Part shown: positions 18,644 to 29,330 of the stretch, piece after piece
Layout: the number at the start of each line of letters is the position of its first letter
Position numbering within the stretch: the stretch's first letter is position 1
Assembly: GCF_001650715.1 (NCBI RefSeq)
Contig: NZ_LWQT01000053.1
Coordinates: 1-42,963, forward strand
Origin: Paramagnetospirillum marisnigri
Lineage (GTDB): Bacteria > Pseudomonadota > Alphaproteobacteria > Rhodospirillales > Magnetospirillaceae
DNA length: 42,963 nt
Direction of reading: 5' to 3'
Made by a program: the position numbers and the translations under genes
Notes under the pieces: model-generated
Told to the model about the DNA's origin: nothing
The model's input: the letters and a program-made list of their open reading frames with translations, nothing else
Database searches by the model: none

Positions 18644-19978
18644 CTAGGGAATCAAGGGGGACCACGCAGGATCGGAGCCATCGACCGGGGTCAGCAGAAC
18701 CCTCTCGTTGGAACCGGTCAGATCGATGGTGTACAGGCGCACCGACTGGCCACGACCGCGCTCATCCGACGGAGATTCGCGGAAAAAGGCCAGAACGCGG
18801 CCGTTGGGCGCCCAGGTGGGGCCTTCCACCAGGAAGCCCTCGGCCAACAAGCGCTCGCCCGACCCATCCGGACGCATGACACCAATGAAGAATTGCCCAC
18901 CCTTCTGCTTGGTGAAGGCGATCAGATCGCCACGCGGGCTCCAGACCGGGGTGCCGTAGCGGCCGTCACCGAAGCTGATGCGGTTCTGCCCGCCTCCGCC
19001 CGCCGACATGACGTAGAGCTGCTGCCCGCCGCCACGATCGGATTCGAACACGATCTGCTGGCCATCGGGCGAATAGCTGGGTGCAGTATCGATGGCCGAG
19101 TTGGTGGTCAGACGGACCTTCTGACGGGTCAGCAGGTTCATCTCGTAGATTTCGGTATTGCCGTCCTCGGCCATGTTGAAGGCCACCTTGTTGCCATCGG
19201 GCGAGAAGCGCGGCGCGAAGGTCATACCCGGAAAATTGCCCAGCGCCTCGCGGCGGCCGGTATCCAGGTTGAAGATATAGACCCGGGGAACGCCCCGGTA
19301 ATAGGACAGATAAGTGATCTCGCGCGAGCTGGGCGAGAACCGGGGGGTGAGCACCAGTTCGCTGCCATCGGTGAGGAAGCGATGGTTCTCGCCGTCCTGG
19401 TCCATGATGGCCAGACGCTTCTTGCGGTCGTTCTTCGGACCCGATTCGGCGATATAGACGATCTGGGTATCGAAATAGCCGTCCTCGCCGGTCACCCGCT
19501 TATAGATGGCGTCGGCGACCTTGTGGGCGAGGCGGCGCCAGTCATTGGGCGAGGCCGACAGGGTCCAGCCGGTCATATAGGCTTCGGCGAACACGTCCCA
19601 CAGCCTGAATTCCACCCGCACCCGTCCATCGGGGGTATTGTCCAACTTGCCCACCACCAGGCCCTCGGCGTTGATGGCCTTCCAGTCGGGGAAGCGCGGC
19701 TGCACCTGCAGGGATGCCACTGTCTGGATGAACGCCTTGGGATCGATGGGCTTGAACAGGCCCGAACGCTCCAGGTCGGCAGAAACCACCCGGGCGATAT
19801 CCTTCCCGATCTGGCTTTCCTGGCCCGACGACCCGGCGAATTCCGGAATGGCGATGGGCAGCGGCTTCATCTGGCCGCGGGTGATGTCGATACGGACCTC
19901 GGCACCGACAGGGAGCGCTGCCACCATGCCAAGGACGAAAACGGCGACCAGCGCCACGAAAGAGCGGATGCGAGTCAT
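18644..19978 (-). CDS. tolB: Tol-Pal system protein TolB
   Basis: Periplasmic beta-propeller protein that cycles between Pal and the TolQRA motor. It is 444 residues from the ATG at 19976-19978, which has AGGAAGG eight bases upstream. A GTG nine bases earlier overlaps the tolA stop as GTGA and is an alternative. There is a signal peptide with an ALPVGAE end, an N-terminal alpha/beta domain, then repeated propeller blades ([33 protein letters not shown]). It follows tolA with almost no gap. Confidence 0.96.
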   Translation of the reverse strand: MTRIRSFVALVAVFVLGMVAALPVGAEVRIDITRGQMKPLPIAIPEFAGSSGQESQIGKDIARVVSADLERSGLFKPIDPKAFIQTVASLQVQPRFPDWKAINAEGLVVGKLDNTPDGRVRVEFRLWDVFAEAYMTGWTLSASPNDWRRLAHKVADAIYKRVTGEDGYFDTQIVYIAESGPKNDRKKRLAIMDQDGENHRFLTDGSELVLTPRFSPSSREITYLSYYRGVPRVYIFNLDTGRREALGNFPGMTFAPRFSPDGNKVAFNMAEDGNTEIYEMNLLTRQKVRLTTNSAIDTAPSYSPDGQQIVFESDRGGGQQLYVMSAGGGGQNRISFGDGRYGTPVWSPRGDLIAFTKQKGGQFFIGVMRPDGSGERLLAEGFLVEGPTWAPNGRVLAFFRESPSDERGRGQSVRLYTIDLTGSNERVLLTPVDGSDPAWSPLIP

Positions 19979-19983
19979 ATTGA

Positions 19984-20928
19984 TCACCTTCCTGCCGCGA
20001 ATTTTGGATTGAAGGCCAGGGTGAAGTCTTTGAACTGATCGTATTTATTGGCCGGAATCGGCAACGGACTGGCGGCGCGCACCGCGCGTCGGGCGCTGTC
20101 GGCGGCGGCCTGATAGAACGGGTTCAGCATCATGGTGGGGTCGCCCATCTGAATCTGGGCGTCGGTCACCGTACCATCGGGCAGCACCGAGACCCGGATA
20201 TAGACCACCAGCTTGTCGGCATCCTTGGCCCCGGCCGGCACGTTCCAGAACCGCTCCACATGGGCGCGGATACGGTCCTTCTCGGTCATGGAGACCGGTT
20301 CCAGCGGATTGTTGGACGCCGAGCCCCGCACCGATTGCGGCGCGGTCTGGGTGGCGGTCTTGTTCTCCGGCACCGACGGCTTCAGCTTCTCGGCCGATTT
20401 CAGCAGCTTGTCCAGCTCGTCCTCGGGCTTGGGCTTCTTCTTGTCCACCGATTTCAGCAGGGAATCCAACTCGTCGGTGACGTTCTTCTGCTTCTTGGGC
20501 GGCTCCGGTTTCGGCTCGGGCTTGGGCGGTTCCGGCTTGGGCGGCTCCGGCTTGGGCTCCGGCTTGGGCGCGGGAACGGGAGCAGGCTCCGGCTTCGGCG
20601 GAGGCGGAGGCGGAGGCGGCGGAGGCGGCGGCGGAGGAGCAGGCGTGGGCGGCGGCGGCGGCTTGGGCGGTTCCGGCTTCGGCGGCTCTGGTTTCGGTGG
20701 TTCCGGCTTGGGCGGCTCGGGCTCGGCCTTCTGGGGCTCGGGCTGCGGCTTGTTGTCCTGGAGCGGCGGCGGGTTGGTCTTCTCGCCAATGGGAACGATG
20801 TCCACCACCATCGGCGTTTCCTCGATGGGCGGCGGGTCCCAGAACTGCGGCAGCCCGAACACGGCGATCAGGAAGATCGCCAGATGCAGGACGCCCGAGA
20901 AGACGTAGCTGTCGCGCCGCATTTCCAT
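19984..20928 (-). CDS. tolA: Tol-Pal system protein TolA, proline-rich linker type
   Basis: Inner-membrane protein that spans the periplasm and transmits TolQR energy to TolB/Pal. It is 314 residues, with one membrane segment at about 11-27 near the start and the C-terminal TonB/TolA-like domain at about 215-314 ([22 protein letters not shown]). The middle (about 50-165) is a long run of PEPPKP repeats and a poly-Pro tract rather than the Ala/Lys-rich helix of E. coli TolA. It resembles TonB in that respect; its place between tolR and tolB supports TolA. The repeats are low in complexity at DNA level and probably vary in length between strains. Confidence 0.9.
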   Translation of the reverse strand: MEMRRDSYVFSGVLHLAIFLIAVFGLPQFWDPPPIEETPMVVDIVPIGEKTNPPPLQDNKPQPEPQKAEPEPPKPEPPKPEPPKPEPPKPPPPPTPAPPPPPPPPPPPPPPKPEPAPVPAPKPEPKPEPPKPEPPKPEPKPEPPKKQKNVTDELDSLLKSVDKKKPKPEDELDKLLKSAEKLKPSVPENKTATQTAPQSVRGSASNNPLEPVSMTEKDRIRAHVERFWNVPAGAKDADKLVVYIRVSVLPDGTVTDAQIQMGDPTMMLNPFYQAAADSARRAVRAASPLPIPANKYDQFKDFTLAFNPKFAAGR

Positions 20929-20937
20929 GATGGGGGA

Positions 20938-21404
<467 letters not shown>

Positions 21405-21405
<1 letters not shown>

Positions 21406-22130
21406 CAGGCCTTCTCCTCGAGTTGGCGCGACAAGATGGCGCCGAATTCGCCCGCGAAGTTCTCGAGGCGCTTGGAATAGCGATCGAGATCGCCCGAGAT
21501 CTTGTTATAGGCGATCACCGCCGGGATGGCGGCCACCAGGCCCAGCGCGGTGGCGAACAGCGCCTCGGCGATACCGGGAGCCACCACCGCCAGCGAGGTA
21601 TTCTTGGTGGCGGCGATGGACTGGAAGCTGTTCATGATGCCCCAGACGGTGCCGAACAGGCCGATGAACGGCGCCGTCGAGCCCACCGAGGCCAGGAAGC
21701 CCAGGCGACGTTCCAGCAGTTCCATCTCGCGGCCCAGGGTGACGGTCATCACCCGGTCGATGCGCTGGGGCAGGCTGGCCCGGGTGCTGTCGCGGTCGGC
21801 CAGGCCCTTGGCCGCCGAGCGGCGCCACTCGCGCATGGCGGCGACGAAGATGGAGGACATGGGATCGAGCGGACGCGCGCCGATGCGGTCGTAGAGTTCC
21901 TCCAGCGAGCCGCCGGACCAGAAGGCTTCCTCGAACTGTTCCGCCTTGGTATGGAGCTGGCGCACCTTCAGCAGCTTGTCGAAGATGATCGCCCAGCACC
22001 AGAACGACGCCGCGATCAAGGCCAGCATGACGAACTTCACGATGATGTCGGCGCGCAGGAACAGCGCCCACATGGAAAGATCGTGCTGCATCGCCGCCCC
22101 GGCGACCGCCGCTGTCTGAGAAGGATCCAT
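21405..22130 (-). CDS. tolQ: Tol-Pal system motor protein TolQ (ExbB/MotA family)
   Basis: A 241-residue inner-membrane proton channel subunit of the Tol motor. Three membrane helices are visible, at about 26-46 and two in the C-terminal half. The ExbB/TolQ segment GTVWGIMNSFQSI and the following GIAEALFATALGLVAAIPAVIAYN stretch contain the conserved Gly/Ala/Thr pattern of the pore. It starts five bases after the ybgC stop. Confidence 0.96.
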
Positions 22131-22135
22131 GATAC

Positions 22136-22582
22136 CTACCGCCTTTCGTCTCTGATCCAGGTCCCGAACAAGTCCCTGACGCCCGCCGGAATGCGCGCGG
22201 GCTTGCCGGACAGGGTGATATATCCTAGCCGAACGTCGATGCGAACCACTTCCGCGCCATCGGCATCGCGGAAAATGATCTGAGACAGCTCGACGCTGGC
22301 CCCGCCCACCGCCGTCACGCGGGTTTCCACCCTCAACAGGTCGTCCAGCTTGGCCGGCCGGAGAAACTCTATTTGAGCGCCGCGCACGGCGAAGGCGGTG
22401 CCCTCGCCGTCTTCCAGCAGCGCCCGCTGGCTGATGCCCATTTCGCGCACCAGTTCGGTCCGCGCCCGCTCGGCGAAATTGAGGTATTGCGAGTGATAGA
22501 CGATGCCGCCCGCGTCGGTGTCCTCGTAATAGACCCGGATGGGGAAGGCATGGACGGGGTTCGGCTTCGCCTCGCTCGTCAT
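22136..22582 (-). CDS. ybgC: Acyl-CoA thioesterase YbgC, Tol-Pal associated
   Basis: A 148-residue hotdog-fold thioesterase. The catalytic motif [19 protein letters not shown] matches the 4HBT/YbgC family, with the Asp in TDAGG as the active residue. It is cytoplasmic, probably acting on acyl-CoA or acyl-ACP linked to phospholipid synthesis. It is the usual first gene of the tol cluster and here overlaps the ruvB stop by four bases (ATGA), joining the repair and envelope genes. Confidence 0.95.
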   Translation of the reverse strand: MTSEAKPNPVHAFPIRVYYEDTDAGGIVYHSQYLNFAERARTELVREMGISQRALLEDGEGTAFAVRGAQIEFLRPAKLDDLLRVETRVTAVGGASVELSQIIFRDADGAEVVRIDVRLGYITLSGKPARIPAGVRDLFGTWIRDERR

Positions 22583-23616
22583 TCCCCGTCCTCCGGCAGC
22601 GACGCCAGCAGATCCAACTGGGCCAGCACCTCGCGCGGCGGATTGAGGCCGATATGGCGGAAACCCGAGGCCGACAGCATGCGCCCCCTGGGGGTGCGCT
22701 GGATCAGGCCCTGTTGCAGCAGATAGGGCTCCACCACCTCTTCCAGGGTGTCGCGGCTTTCCGACAGGGCGGCGGCCAGGGTTTCCACCCCCACCGGCCC
22801 ACCGCCGTAATTCTCGGCCATCATGCGCAGATAGCGGCGATCCATGGCGTCCAGACCGATGGAATCCACCTCCAGCCGGTTGAGCGCCGCGTCCGCCACC
22901 GGCGCGTCCACCGGCGAGCGCCCGGCCACGGCGGCGAAATCACGCACCCGGCGCAACAGCCGCCCGGCCACGCGGGGCGTACCGCGCGAGCGCCGCGCCA
23001 CTTCCGCCGCGCCGTCGGGGGTCAGGGCGAAGCCCAGCACCCGGGCGCCTCGGCTGACGATGCTTTCCAACTCGTCGGGGGTATAGAAATTCATCCGGCA
23101 GGGAATGCCGAAGCGTTCGCGCAAGGGGGTGGTCAGCAAGCCGGAACGGGTGGTCGCTCCCACCAGGGTGAACCGGGGAAGGTCGATGCGGACCGAGCGG
23201 GCGGCGGGTCCCTCGCCGATGATCAGGTCGAGTTGGAAGTCCTCCATGGCAGGATAGAGCACTTCCTCTATGGCAGGATTAAGGCGGTGGATCTCGTCGA
23301 TGAATAAAACGTCGCGCGGCTCCAGATTGGTCAGCAGCGCCGCCAGATCGCCCGCCCGCTGGATCACCGGCCCCGATGTGGCGCGAAACCCCACCCCCAA
23401 TTCGCGGGCCATGATCTGGGCCAGGGTGGTTTTCCCTAAGCCGGGCGGGCCGTGGAACAGCACATGGTCCAGGGCGTCGCCGCGATCGCGCGCCGCCGTG
23501 ATGAACACCTTCAAATTCTCGCAGACCTGCCGCTGGCCGACGAAGTCGTCGAGGCTTTGCGGCCGGATCGAGGCATCCGGATCGCCGGGCTTTTGCTCGG
23601 GCGAAACCTCCCTCAT
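22579..23616 (-). CDS. ruvB: Holliday junction helicase motor RuvB
   Basis: A 345-residue AAA+ motor that drives branch migration with RuvA. Walker [10 protein letters not shown], Walker B LFIDEIH, sensor GATTRSGLL and the C-terminal winged-helix domain with TPRGR are all present, at the usual length. It overlaps ruvA by four bases and ybgC by four bases, so it is translationally coupled on both sides. SOS regulation is likely through the lexA-yebC intergenic boxes if the cluster is read from there. Confidence 0.97.
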   Translation of the reverse strand: MREVSPEQKPGDPDASIRPQSLDDFVGQRQVCENLKVFITAARDRGDALDHVLFHGPPGLGKTTLAQIMARELGVGFRATSGPVIQRAGDLAALLTNLEPRDVLFIDEIHRLNPAIEEVLYPAMEDFQLDLIIGEGPAARSVRIDLPRFTLVGATTRSGLLTTPLRERFGIPCRMNFYTPDELESIVSRGARVLGFALTPDGAAEVARRSRGTPRVAGRLLRRVRDFAAVAGRSPVDAPVADAALNRLEVDSIGLDAMDRRYLRMMAENYGGGPVGVETLAAALSESRDTLEEVVEPYLLQQGLIQRTPRGRMLSASGFRHIGLNPPREVLAQLDLLASLPEDGE

Positions 23617-24245
23617 CGCGTCAGGTCCTTGCCCAACCGCTTCAGCGCGGCGCGGATCAGGGCCGACGCGTCGGTATCCTCGGGCAGGTCACGGGCCGCC
23701 TCCCCCGCCGCCTGGAAGGCCTCCAGCCGCCTGTAGCCCAGATTGACCAGGGCCGAGACCGCATCCTCCAGCGGTCCGCTGGCGGCGGGCAACGGTGCCG
23801 AGGCGGCGATGGCCGCGCTCGCCGGGCCGAAACCGCCGAGCGCGATCTTGCCCGCCTTGTCCTTCAACTCGGTCAGGATACGCAGCGCCAGCTTGGGGCC
23901 GACGCCGTTGGCACGGGTCAGGCCGGTCTTGTCCTGTGCCGCGATGATCTGCAGCAACTGCTCGGGCGCCGCCACCGACAGGATGGACAGCGCCACCTTG
24001 GCCCCCACGCCTTGCACCGTGGTCAGCAGGCGGAACCAGTCGCGCTCGCCGGTCTCCAGGAAGCCGTAAAGCTGGATGGCGTCCTCGCGCACATGGGTCT
24101 CGATGAACAGAGCGCTGGCGGTTCCGGCCTGCAGGCGGCCCAGGGTGCGCGACGAGCACGACACCAGATAGCCGACGCCGCCGCAGTCCACCACCGCCCA
24201 GTCGTCGCCCTGGGAATCGATCAGCCCCTTCAGCCGCGCGATCAT
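23613..24245 (-). CDS. ruvA: Holliday junction DNA-binding protein RuvA
   Basis: A 210-residue protein with an OB-fold N-terminus ([20 protein letters not shown]), the tandem helix-hairpin-helix region ([13 protein letters not shown] and [13 protein letters not shown]) and a C-terminal domain III that binds RuvB ([15 protein letters not shown]). The frame is open to 24698, but the true start is the ATG at 24243-24245, which overlaps the ruvC stop as ATGA. Confidence 0.97.
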   Translation of the reverse strand: MIARLKGLIDSQGDDWAVVDCGGVGYLVSCSSRTLGRLQAGTASALFIETHVREDAIQLYGFLETGERDWFRLLTTVQGVGAKVALSILSVAAPEQLLQIIAAQDKTGLTRANGVGPKLALRILTELKDKAGKIALGGFGPASAAIAASAPLPAASGPLEDAVSALVNLGYRRLEAFQAAGEAARDLPEDTDASALIRAALKRLGKDLTR

Positions 24246-24739
24246 CGCAAGGCCGCCCTGAGCTTGCGCTGGGTGGCGCGGTGATGGGCGTGGCAGATGG
24301 CCACCGCCAGGGCATCGGCGGCATCGGGCGTGGCGGCGAGGCAGCCGGGCAGCAAGGTGCGCACCATCATGCCCACCTGATCCTTGGCGGCGCGGCCGGT
24401 GCCCACCACCGCCTGCTTGACCAGGGCGGCGGCGTATTCCCCCACCGGCAGCCCGGCCTTGGCCGGGGCCAGCAGCACGACGCCACGGGCCTGACCCAGC
24501 TTCAAGGTGCTTTCCGGGTTCTTGTTGACGAAGGTCTCCTCGACCGCCGCCTCTTCCGGCGACCACTGGCCGATGACGCCGGTGACGCCGTCGAACAGTT
24601 GGACCAGACGCTCCGCCAGGGAGAGCGAGGCATCGGACTTGACCACGCCGTCGGCCACATGGCGCAGGCGGTTGTCGATCACGTCGATCACCCCCCAACC
24701 CGTGTTGCGCAGCCCCGGATCAAGCCCCAGAACCCTCAT
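24242..24739 (-). CDS. ruvC: Holliday junction resolvase RuvC
   Basis: A 165-residue RNase H-fold nuclease that cuts the junction after RuvAB migration. The opening [16 protein letters not shown] carries the first catalytic Asp (7). The Glu in [11 protein letters not shown] and the Asp pair in [15 protein letters not shown] complete the metal site. It starts 25 bases after the yebC stop and overlaps ruvA by four bases. Confidence 0.97.
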   Translation of the reverse strand: MRVLGLDPGLRNTGWGVIDVIDNRLRHVADGVVKSDASLSLAERLVQLFDGVTGVIGQWSPEEAAVEETFVNKNPESTLKLGQARGVVLLAPAKAGLPVGEYAAALVKQAVVGTGRAAKDQVGMMVRTLLPGCLAATPDAADALAVAICHAHHRATQRKLRAALR

Positions 24740-24764
24740 CGATCATGCCTCATGCGCGGGCTGC

Positions 24765-25517
24765 TCAGCCGCCGAGCTTTTCCATCAACTCGTCGGAAAT
24801 CTCGAAATTGGCCTGGACCCGCTGGACGTCGTCATTGTCTTCCAGGATGTCCAAAAGCTTCAGCAGCGTCTTGGCCACCTCCTCGTCGGTGACCGGAACC
24901 GTGGTCTGCGGCTTCCAATCCAGACGGGCGTATTCCGGCGTGCCGAAACGGGCTTCCAGCGCATCGCGCACCGCGCCCAGATCGTCGGGGGCGCAGGTGA
25001 TCTCGTGGCCTTCGTCGTCGGATTCCACATTGTCGGCCCCGGCGTCCAGGGCGCCCTCGAACATGGCCTCGGCCCCAGCGGCGGCCAGGGGGAAGCGGAT
25101 GGCGCCCACCCGGTCGAACATGAAGGAGACCGAATTGGTCTCGCCCAGGGCGCCGCCATTCTTGTTGAAGGCGGTGCGGACCTCGGTGGCGGTGCGGTTG
25201 CGGTTGTCTGTCAGCCCTTCGACGATGATGGCCACCGAACCGGGACCATAGCCCTCGTAGCGCACTTCCTCGTAATTGGCGCCGTCCTCGCCCCCGGCGC
25301 CGCGCTTGATGGCGCGGTCCATGGTATCCTTGGGCATGTTGGCGGCCCGCGCCGCCACGATCGCCGCCCGAAGGCGCGGATTCATGGTGGGATCGGGAAG
25401 GCCCGACTTGGCCGAGACCGTCAGTTCCCGGATCAGCTTGGTGAAGACCTTGGCCCGCTTGGCGTCCTGCGCGCCCTTGCGGTGCATGATGTTCTTGAAC
25501 TGTGAATGACCCGCCAT
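24765..25517 (-). CDS. yebC: YebC/PmpR-family transcription and translation regulator
   Basis: A 250-residue protein beginning [18 protein letters not shown], the family signature, from the ATG at 25515-25517. The family includes DNA-binding regulators, and recent work ties some members to relief of ribosome stalling. It often precedes ruvC, as here. The frame is open 131 codons further upstream, but that part overlaps the divergent lexA promoter and is not protein-like. The last residues ([18 protein letters not shown]) are the usual end. Confidence 0.95.
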   Translation of the reverse strand: MAGHSQFKNIMHRKGAQDAKRAKVFTKLIRELTVSAKSGLPDPTMNPRLRAAIVAARAANMPKDTMDRAIKRGAGGEDGANYEEVRYEGYGPGSVAIIVEGLTDNRNRTATEVRTAFNKNGGALGETNSVSFMFDRVGAIRFPLAAAGAEAMFEGALDAGADNVESDDEGHEITCAPDDLGAVRDALEARFGTPEYARLDWKPQTTVPVTDEEVAKTLLKLLDILEDNDDVQRVQANFEISDELMEKLGG

Positions 25518-25536
25518 GGACCCTATTCCAACCCTA

Positions 25537-25558
25537 ATGCCATGAAATTGGATGGCAT
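25537..25558. repeat. Inverted repeat in the yebC leader
   Basis: Perfect 7-base arms ATGCCAT and ATGGCAT are separated by eight bases. The repeat lies 20 bases upstream of the yebC ATG and downstream of its putative promoter. It could be an operator or an RNA hairpin in the leader; the sequence does not decide. Confidence 0.5.
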
Positions 25559-25559
25559 G

Positions 25560-25589
25560 CCTATACCACATGTTGTAGCAAAGCAACAA
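25560..25589 (-). promoter_or_regulatory. Putative promoter of yebC-ruvCAB
   Basis: Minus-strand TTGTTG (25584-25589) and TATAGG (25560-25565) are 18 bases apart, about 43 bases upstream of yebC. The SOS box at 25664-25678 is 75 bases further upstream, so LexA control of this promoter is less direct than for lexA. Confidence 0.4.
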
Positions 25590-25649
25590 CGCTGACGCCC
25601 ACCCTCCCGGTTTCGCTGAATTCTCCCGCCGGAACAAAAAAGAATCATA

Positions 25650-25678
25650 TTGACGCGGAACGGGAACGAGCCTAGAAC
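25650..25678 (+). promoter_or_regulatory. lexA promoter overlapping a perfect SOS box
   Basis: The -35 TTGACG (25650-25655) and -10 TAGAAC (25673-25678) are 17 bases apart. GAAC-N7-GAAC at 25664-25678 is the reverse complement of GTTC-N7-GTTC, the established alphaproteobacterial LexA operator. It covers the spacer and the whole -10, so bound LexA would block polymerase. This supports autoregulation of lexA. Confidence 0.85.
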
Positions 25679-25689
25679 AAAACGGCATT

Positions 25690-25704
25690 GTTTGGCCTTT
25701 GTTC
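25690..25704 (+). promoter_or_regulatory. Second SOS-box-like site upstream of lexA
   Basis: GTTT-N7-GTTC, one base off consensus, lies 11 bases after the first box and downstream of the predicted start of transcription. The two box starts are 26 bases apart, about 2.5 helix turns. Confidence 0.55.
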
Positions 25705-25733
25705 ACATTGGCCCACCCAGGAGAGATGTCGGG

Positions 25734-26438
25734 ATGCTGACTCGCAAACAATATGAACTGCTGGTATTCATCGACCAGCGTCTTCGCGCCACCGGCATTT
25801 CCCCCTCTTTCGACGAGATGAAGGATGCCTTGGACCTCAAGTCCAAGTCGGGCATCCACCGCCTGATCACCGGGTTGGAGGAACGCGGTTTCATCCGTCG
25901 CCTCGCCCACCGCGCCCGTGCCCTGGAAGTGGTTCGTCTGCCCGAGAACGCCGCCGACCAGCCCTTGCCGCTGCCCAGCAAGGCCTTCTCCCCCACCGTG
26001 ATCAAGGGCGGCTTCGCTCCGTCGCTGGCCGGGGCGCCGGTGGCCGGGCCTTCCGACGCCGTCACCCTGCCGCTCTATGGCAAGATCGCGGCGGGCACTC
26101 CCATCGAGGCACTACGCGACCATTCCAACAGCATCGACGTCCCCGCCGCCATGCTGGGCGGGGGCAATCACTACGCCCTCACCGTCGAGGGCGATTCCAT
26201 GATCGACGCCGGTATCCATGACGGCGACACCGTGGTGATCAGGTCCTGCGACTCCGCCGAGGCCGGGACCATCGTGGTCGCCCTGGTGGATGACGAGGAA
26301 GTGACCCTGAAGCGCCTGCGCCGCAAGGGTGCCTCCATCGCCCTGGAACCCGCCAACAAGAAATACGAGACCCGCATCTTCCCGCCCGACCGGGTCAAGG
26401 TGCAGGGCCGTCTCGTCGGCCTGCTGCGGAGCTACTGA
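25734..26438 (+). CDS. lexA: SOS repressor LexA
   Basis: A 234-residue self-cleaving repressor. The N-terminal winged helix ([10 protein letters not shown] ... [22 protein letters not shown]) binds the operator. Cleavage is expected at Ala120-Gly121 in KIAAGTP. The Ser/Lys dyad is Ser155 (EGDSM) and Lys193 (VTLKRL). A long linker (about 70-110) is typical of alphaproteobacteria. The ATG at 25734 has GGAG upstream. It is divergent from yebC-ruvCAB. Confidence 0.97.
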   Translation: MLTRKQYELLVFIDQRLRATGISPSFDEMKDALDLKSKSGIHRLITGLEERGFIRRLAHRARALEVVRLPENAADQPLPLPSKAFSPTVIKGGFAPSLAGAPVAGPSDAVTLPLYGKIAAGTPIEALRDHSNSIDVPAAMLGGGNHYALTVEGDSMIDAGIHDGDTVVIRSCDSAEAGTIVVALVDDEEVTLKRLRRKGASIALEPANKKYETRIFPPDRVKVQGRLVGLLRSY

Positions 26439-26439
26439 G

Positions 26440-26646
26440 ATGGGAAGCTTTCGCCCCCTGCGTTTCGGCTTCGCCCTGGACGGCAGCCCGGTCGACAGCG
26501 ACTCGGCCGAAATGCGCGTCACCTATCTGGGCCGCTTCAGCCGCAAATCCGCCGAGGCCGACGCCCGGCGCCGGTTCGAGGAATGGCGCTCGTTGTGCAA
26601 CCCGGTCACCCGGCGCTGGTCCGCCGATCAGGTGGTGTTGGCCTAG
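26440..26646 (+). CDS. Small protein of unknown function after lexA
   Basis: A 68-residue protein starting one base after the lexA stop (TGAGATG), so likely co-transcribed and coupled. It is basic, with a two-part sequence (GSFRPLRFGFALDGSPVDSDSA, cut here in the middle by no visible motif, then YLGRFSRKSAEADARRRFEEW). No membrane segment and no family recognised. Its position implies SOS control. Confidence 0.6.
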   Translation: MGSFRPLRFGFALDGSPVDSDSAEMRVTYLGRFSRKSAEADARRRFEEWRSLCNPVTRRWSADQVVLA

Positions 26647-26703
26647 GAATAGCGGGAGCGCGGGCGCCTCGCCCCACTAAATCGGCCGACGTCTGAAATG
26701 ACC

Positions 26704-26808
26704 TGTCATCCCGACGCCCTGGGGCGGAGGGATCTCCACCTGGAATGGCGGGTTCAGGTTGGAAAGGTCGCTCCAGGATGAGGTCCCTCGCTATCGCTCG
26801 GGATGACA
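26704..26808. repeat. REP/MITE-like palindromic element
   Basis: Ends are perfect 11-base inverted repeats, TGTCATCCCGA at 26704-26714 and TCGGGATGACA at 26798-26808, enclosing about 83 bases with further partial pairing (gatctc...gaggtcc). It sits in the convergent gap between the lexA operon and moeA. Such tgtcatcccga elements are common intergenic repeats in proteobacteria. It may also act as a bidirectional transcription barrier. Confidence 0.65.
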
Positions 26809-26836
26809 TGACGGGTCGGATCACGCGCCATGCCCC

Positions 26837-28027
26837 CTACAGCCGCACGATCTCCACCACCTCGCCCGCCGTCGCGGCAGGAGCGAAGGGCGGCCGCACC
26901 ACCAGGCAATCGGCCCGCACCATGCCCGACAGCACGGCGCTGTCCTGGACGGTGAACGGCGTCGCCACCAGACTGCCGTCGTCCTGACGGTTCAGCGCCG
27001 CCCGCATATAGTCCTGACGAACGTCATTGGCGGGCAGGTCGCGGCCCAGGCGGGCGGCCAAAGTCTCGGTCTTGCTCTCCAGACCCAGCATGGCCCTGAT
27101 CATCGGCCGCACCAGCAGCACGGCGCAGACCATGACCGAGACCGGATTGCCGGGCAGGCCCAGCACCGGCACCCCCTTCAGATCGCCGAACATCAGCGGC
27201 TTTCCCGGCCGCATGGCGACGGTATAGAAGCCTAGCGACAGCCCGGCCTGGGACAGGGCGTCCTTGACCAGATCATAATCGCCCACCGAGGCGCCGCCGG
27301 TGGTGACCAGCAGGTCGCACCCCGCCGCCGCCCCGATCATGGCATCCAGGGATTCCCGCGAATCGCGGGCGACGCCCAGATGGATGGCCTCGGCGCCCTC
27401 GCCCTGGATGAAGGCCGCCAGACCGGGGCCGTTGGAACCCAGGATCTGGGCCGGGCCGAGGGGGTCGCCGGGCATGGCGATCTCGTCACCGGTGGACAGC
27501 ACCGCGATGCGCGGCCGACGCTTGACCGACAGCCAGGGAATGTTCATGGCCGCCGCCAGACCGATGGCGCGGCCGTCCAGCACGGTTCCGGCGGGCAGCA
27601 GCACGTCGCCGGTCTTGAAGTCCAGGCCGGTGGGCCGCACGAACTTGCCCGGCGGCACCGCTACCTTGATGAGGACGCTGTCGCCCTGGCGCTCGGTGTC
27701 TTCCTGCATCACCACCGCGTCGGCGCCTGCGGGCAGCGCCGCGCCGGTAAAGATACGTGCGGCCTGGCCCGGCCCCACCACTCCCGCGAAGGGCGCACCC
27801 GCCGCCGACTGGCCGATCACCGCCAAAGCGGCGGGCAAACCGGCGAGATCGGCGGCGCGCAGGGCATAGCCGTCCATAGCCGAGACCGGTACCGGCGGAT
27901 GCGACACCCGCGCCGCAAGGTCCTCGGCCAGCACCCGACCTCCGCCTTGGGCGAGGCCGATCATTTCCGCCGCCACCGGCCGTGCTCCGGCAAGGATGGT
28001 GGCCAGGGCTTCCGCAACTGAAATCAT
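26837..28027 (-). CDS. moeA: Molybdopterin molybdenumtransferase
   Basis: A 396-residue enzyme that inserts molybdenum into adenylylated molybdopterin. Family segments are GYALRAAD near the N-terminus, VLSTGDEI, TTGGASVGDYD and GLPGNPVSVMV. Full length. It overlaps the moaC stop by one base (TAATG), and it is the last gene of the trpGDC-moaC-moeA run. Confidence 0.95.
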   Translation of the reverse strand: MISVAEALATILAGARPVAAEMIGLAQGGGRVLAEDLAARVSHPPVPVSAMDGYALRAADLAGLPAALAVIGQSAAGAPFAGVVGPGQAARIFTGAALPAGADAVVMQEDTERQGDSVLIKVAVPPGKFVRPTGLDFKTGDVLLPAGTVLDGRAIGLAAAMNIPWLSVKRRPRIAVLSTGDEIAMPGDPLGPAQILGSNGPGLAAFIQGEGAEAIHLGVARDSRESLDAMIGAAAGCDLLVTTGGASVGDYDLVKDALSQAGLSLGFYTVAMRPGKPLMFGDLKGVPVLGLPGNPVSVMVCAVLLVRPMIRAMLGLESKTETLAARLGRDLPANDVRQDYMRAALNRQDDGSLVATPFTVQDSAVLSGMVRADCLVVRPPFAPAATAGEVVEIVRL

Positions 28028-28524
28028 TATTCCGCCTCGAAGAGTCCCGACTTGCCGCCGGACTTGCGCACCAGCCGGATGTCGGTGATGCGCATGCCCT
28101 TATCCACCGCCTTGCACATATCATATACGGTGAGCCCGGCCACCGTGACGGCGGTCAAGGCCTCCATCTCGACGCCGGTTCGGCCATTCAGCTTGCACAC
28201 CGCCTCGATATGGACGGCGGAGGCGGCTTCATCAAGGGACAGTTCCACTCCGACCGAGGTCAGGGCCAGGGGGTGGCAGAGTGGAATCAGGTCGGGGGTA
28301 CGCTTGGCGGCCATGATCCCCGCCAGTTGCGCCACCGCCAGCACGTCGCCCTTCTTCAGGGCCCGATCGCGGATCAGGGCGAGGGTTTCGGGCTTCATGA
28401 CCACGGACCCCCGGGCCACCGCCACCCGCTCGGTCTCGACCTTGGCCGAGACATCCACCATCACCGCGTTGCCGTCACCATCGAAATGGGTGAGCCCGCC
28501 CGCCGGGGCGCCGGGATCAGACAT
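28027..28524 (-). CDS. moaC: Cyclic pyranopterin monophosphate synthase
   Basis: A 165-residue enzyme for the second step of molybdopterin synthesis. Motifs: [53 protein letters not shown] (catalytic Asp/Lys) and the C-terminal KSGGKSG. It overlaps the trpC 3' end by eight bases. Confidence 0.96.
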   Translation of the reverse strand: MSDPGAPAGGLTHFDGDGNAVMVDVSAKVETERVAVARGSVVMKPETLALIRDRALKKGDVLAVAQLAGIMAAKRTPDLIPLCHPLALTSVGVELSLDEAASAVHIEAVCKLNGRTGVEMEALTAVTVAGLTVYDMCKAVDKGMRITDIRLVRKSGGKSGLFEAE

Positions 28525-29326
28525 TGGCCCCGGCCAGCAGCACTTTCAGGGCCTGCTCCACATCGGCGCGGCGCATCAGGGCCTCGCCGATCAGGAAGCG
28601 CCACACTCCGGCGGAAGCCATGCGCTTGAGGTCGCCCGGCCCTTCCAACCCGCTTTCCGAGATCACCACCTTGCCCTTGGGGATCAGCGGCACCAGCCGC
28701 TCGGTGGTGGCAAGATCGGTCTTCATGATCTTGAGGTCGCGATTATTGATGCCGATCAGCGGCGATTTCAGCTTCAGCGCCCGCTCCAGTTCGGCCTCGT
28801 CATGGACTTCCAGGATGACGTCCATGTTATAGCCCAGCGCGATGTCCTCCATCTGGGACAGCTCGGCGTCGGTCAGGGCGGCGACGATCAGCAGGACGCA
28901 GTCGGCGCCCAGGGCACGCGCCTCGACGATCTGATAGGGGTCGACCATGAAGTCCTTGCGCAGGACCGGGATTTCGCAGGCCGAGCGCGCCGCGCCCAGG
29001 TCCGCGTCGGAGCCCTGGAAGAATTTTGGATCGGTCAGCACCGACAGGCAGGCGGCGCCACCGCGCTGATAGGCCCGCGCCAGCATATCCGGCTTGAAGT
29101 CGGCGCGGATCACCCCCGCCGAGGGCGAGGCCTTCTTGATCTCGGCGATGATGCCATAGCCCGATTTCGCCACATGGGTTTCCAGCGACTTGGCGAAGCC
29201 GCGCGGCGGCGCCTGGTCCTGGGCCCGCTTCAGCAGCTCCTGGATGTGGCGGCGGCCCTTCTGCTCCGCCACCTGCTTGCGCTTCTCGGCACAGATCTTG
29301 TCGAGAATGGTCGGAGTTGCGCTCAT
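28517..29326 (-). CDS. trpC: Indole-3-glycerol phosphate synthase
   Basis: A 269-residue TIM-barrel enzyme of tryptophan synthesis. Motifs: [55 protein letters not shown] and FLIGEALMR. The ATG at 29324-29326 has GGAGG nine bases upstream. The frame stays open into trpD but the overlap is implausible. It starts four bases after trpD. Confidence 0.96.
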   Translation of the reverse strand: MSATPTILDKICAEKRKQVAEQKGRRHIQELLKRAQDQAPPRGFAKSLETHVAKSGYGIIAEIKKASPSAGVIRADFKPDMLARAYQRGGAACLSVLTDPKFFQGSDADLGAARSACEIPVLRKDFMVDPYQIVEARALGADCVLLIVAALTDAELSQMEDIALGYNMDVILEVHDEAELERALKLKSPLIGINNRDLKIMKTDLATTERLVPLIPKGKVVISESGLEGPGDLKRMASAGVWRFLIGEALMRRADVEQALKVLLAGANV

Positions 29327-29330
29327 CTGC

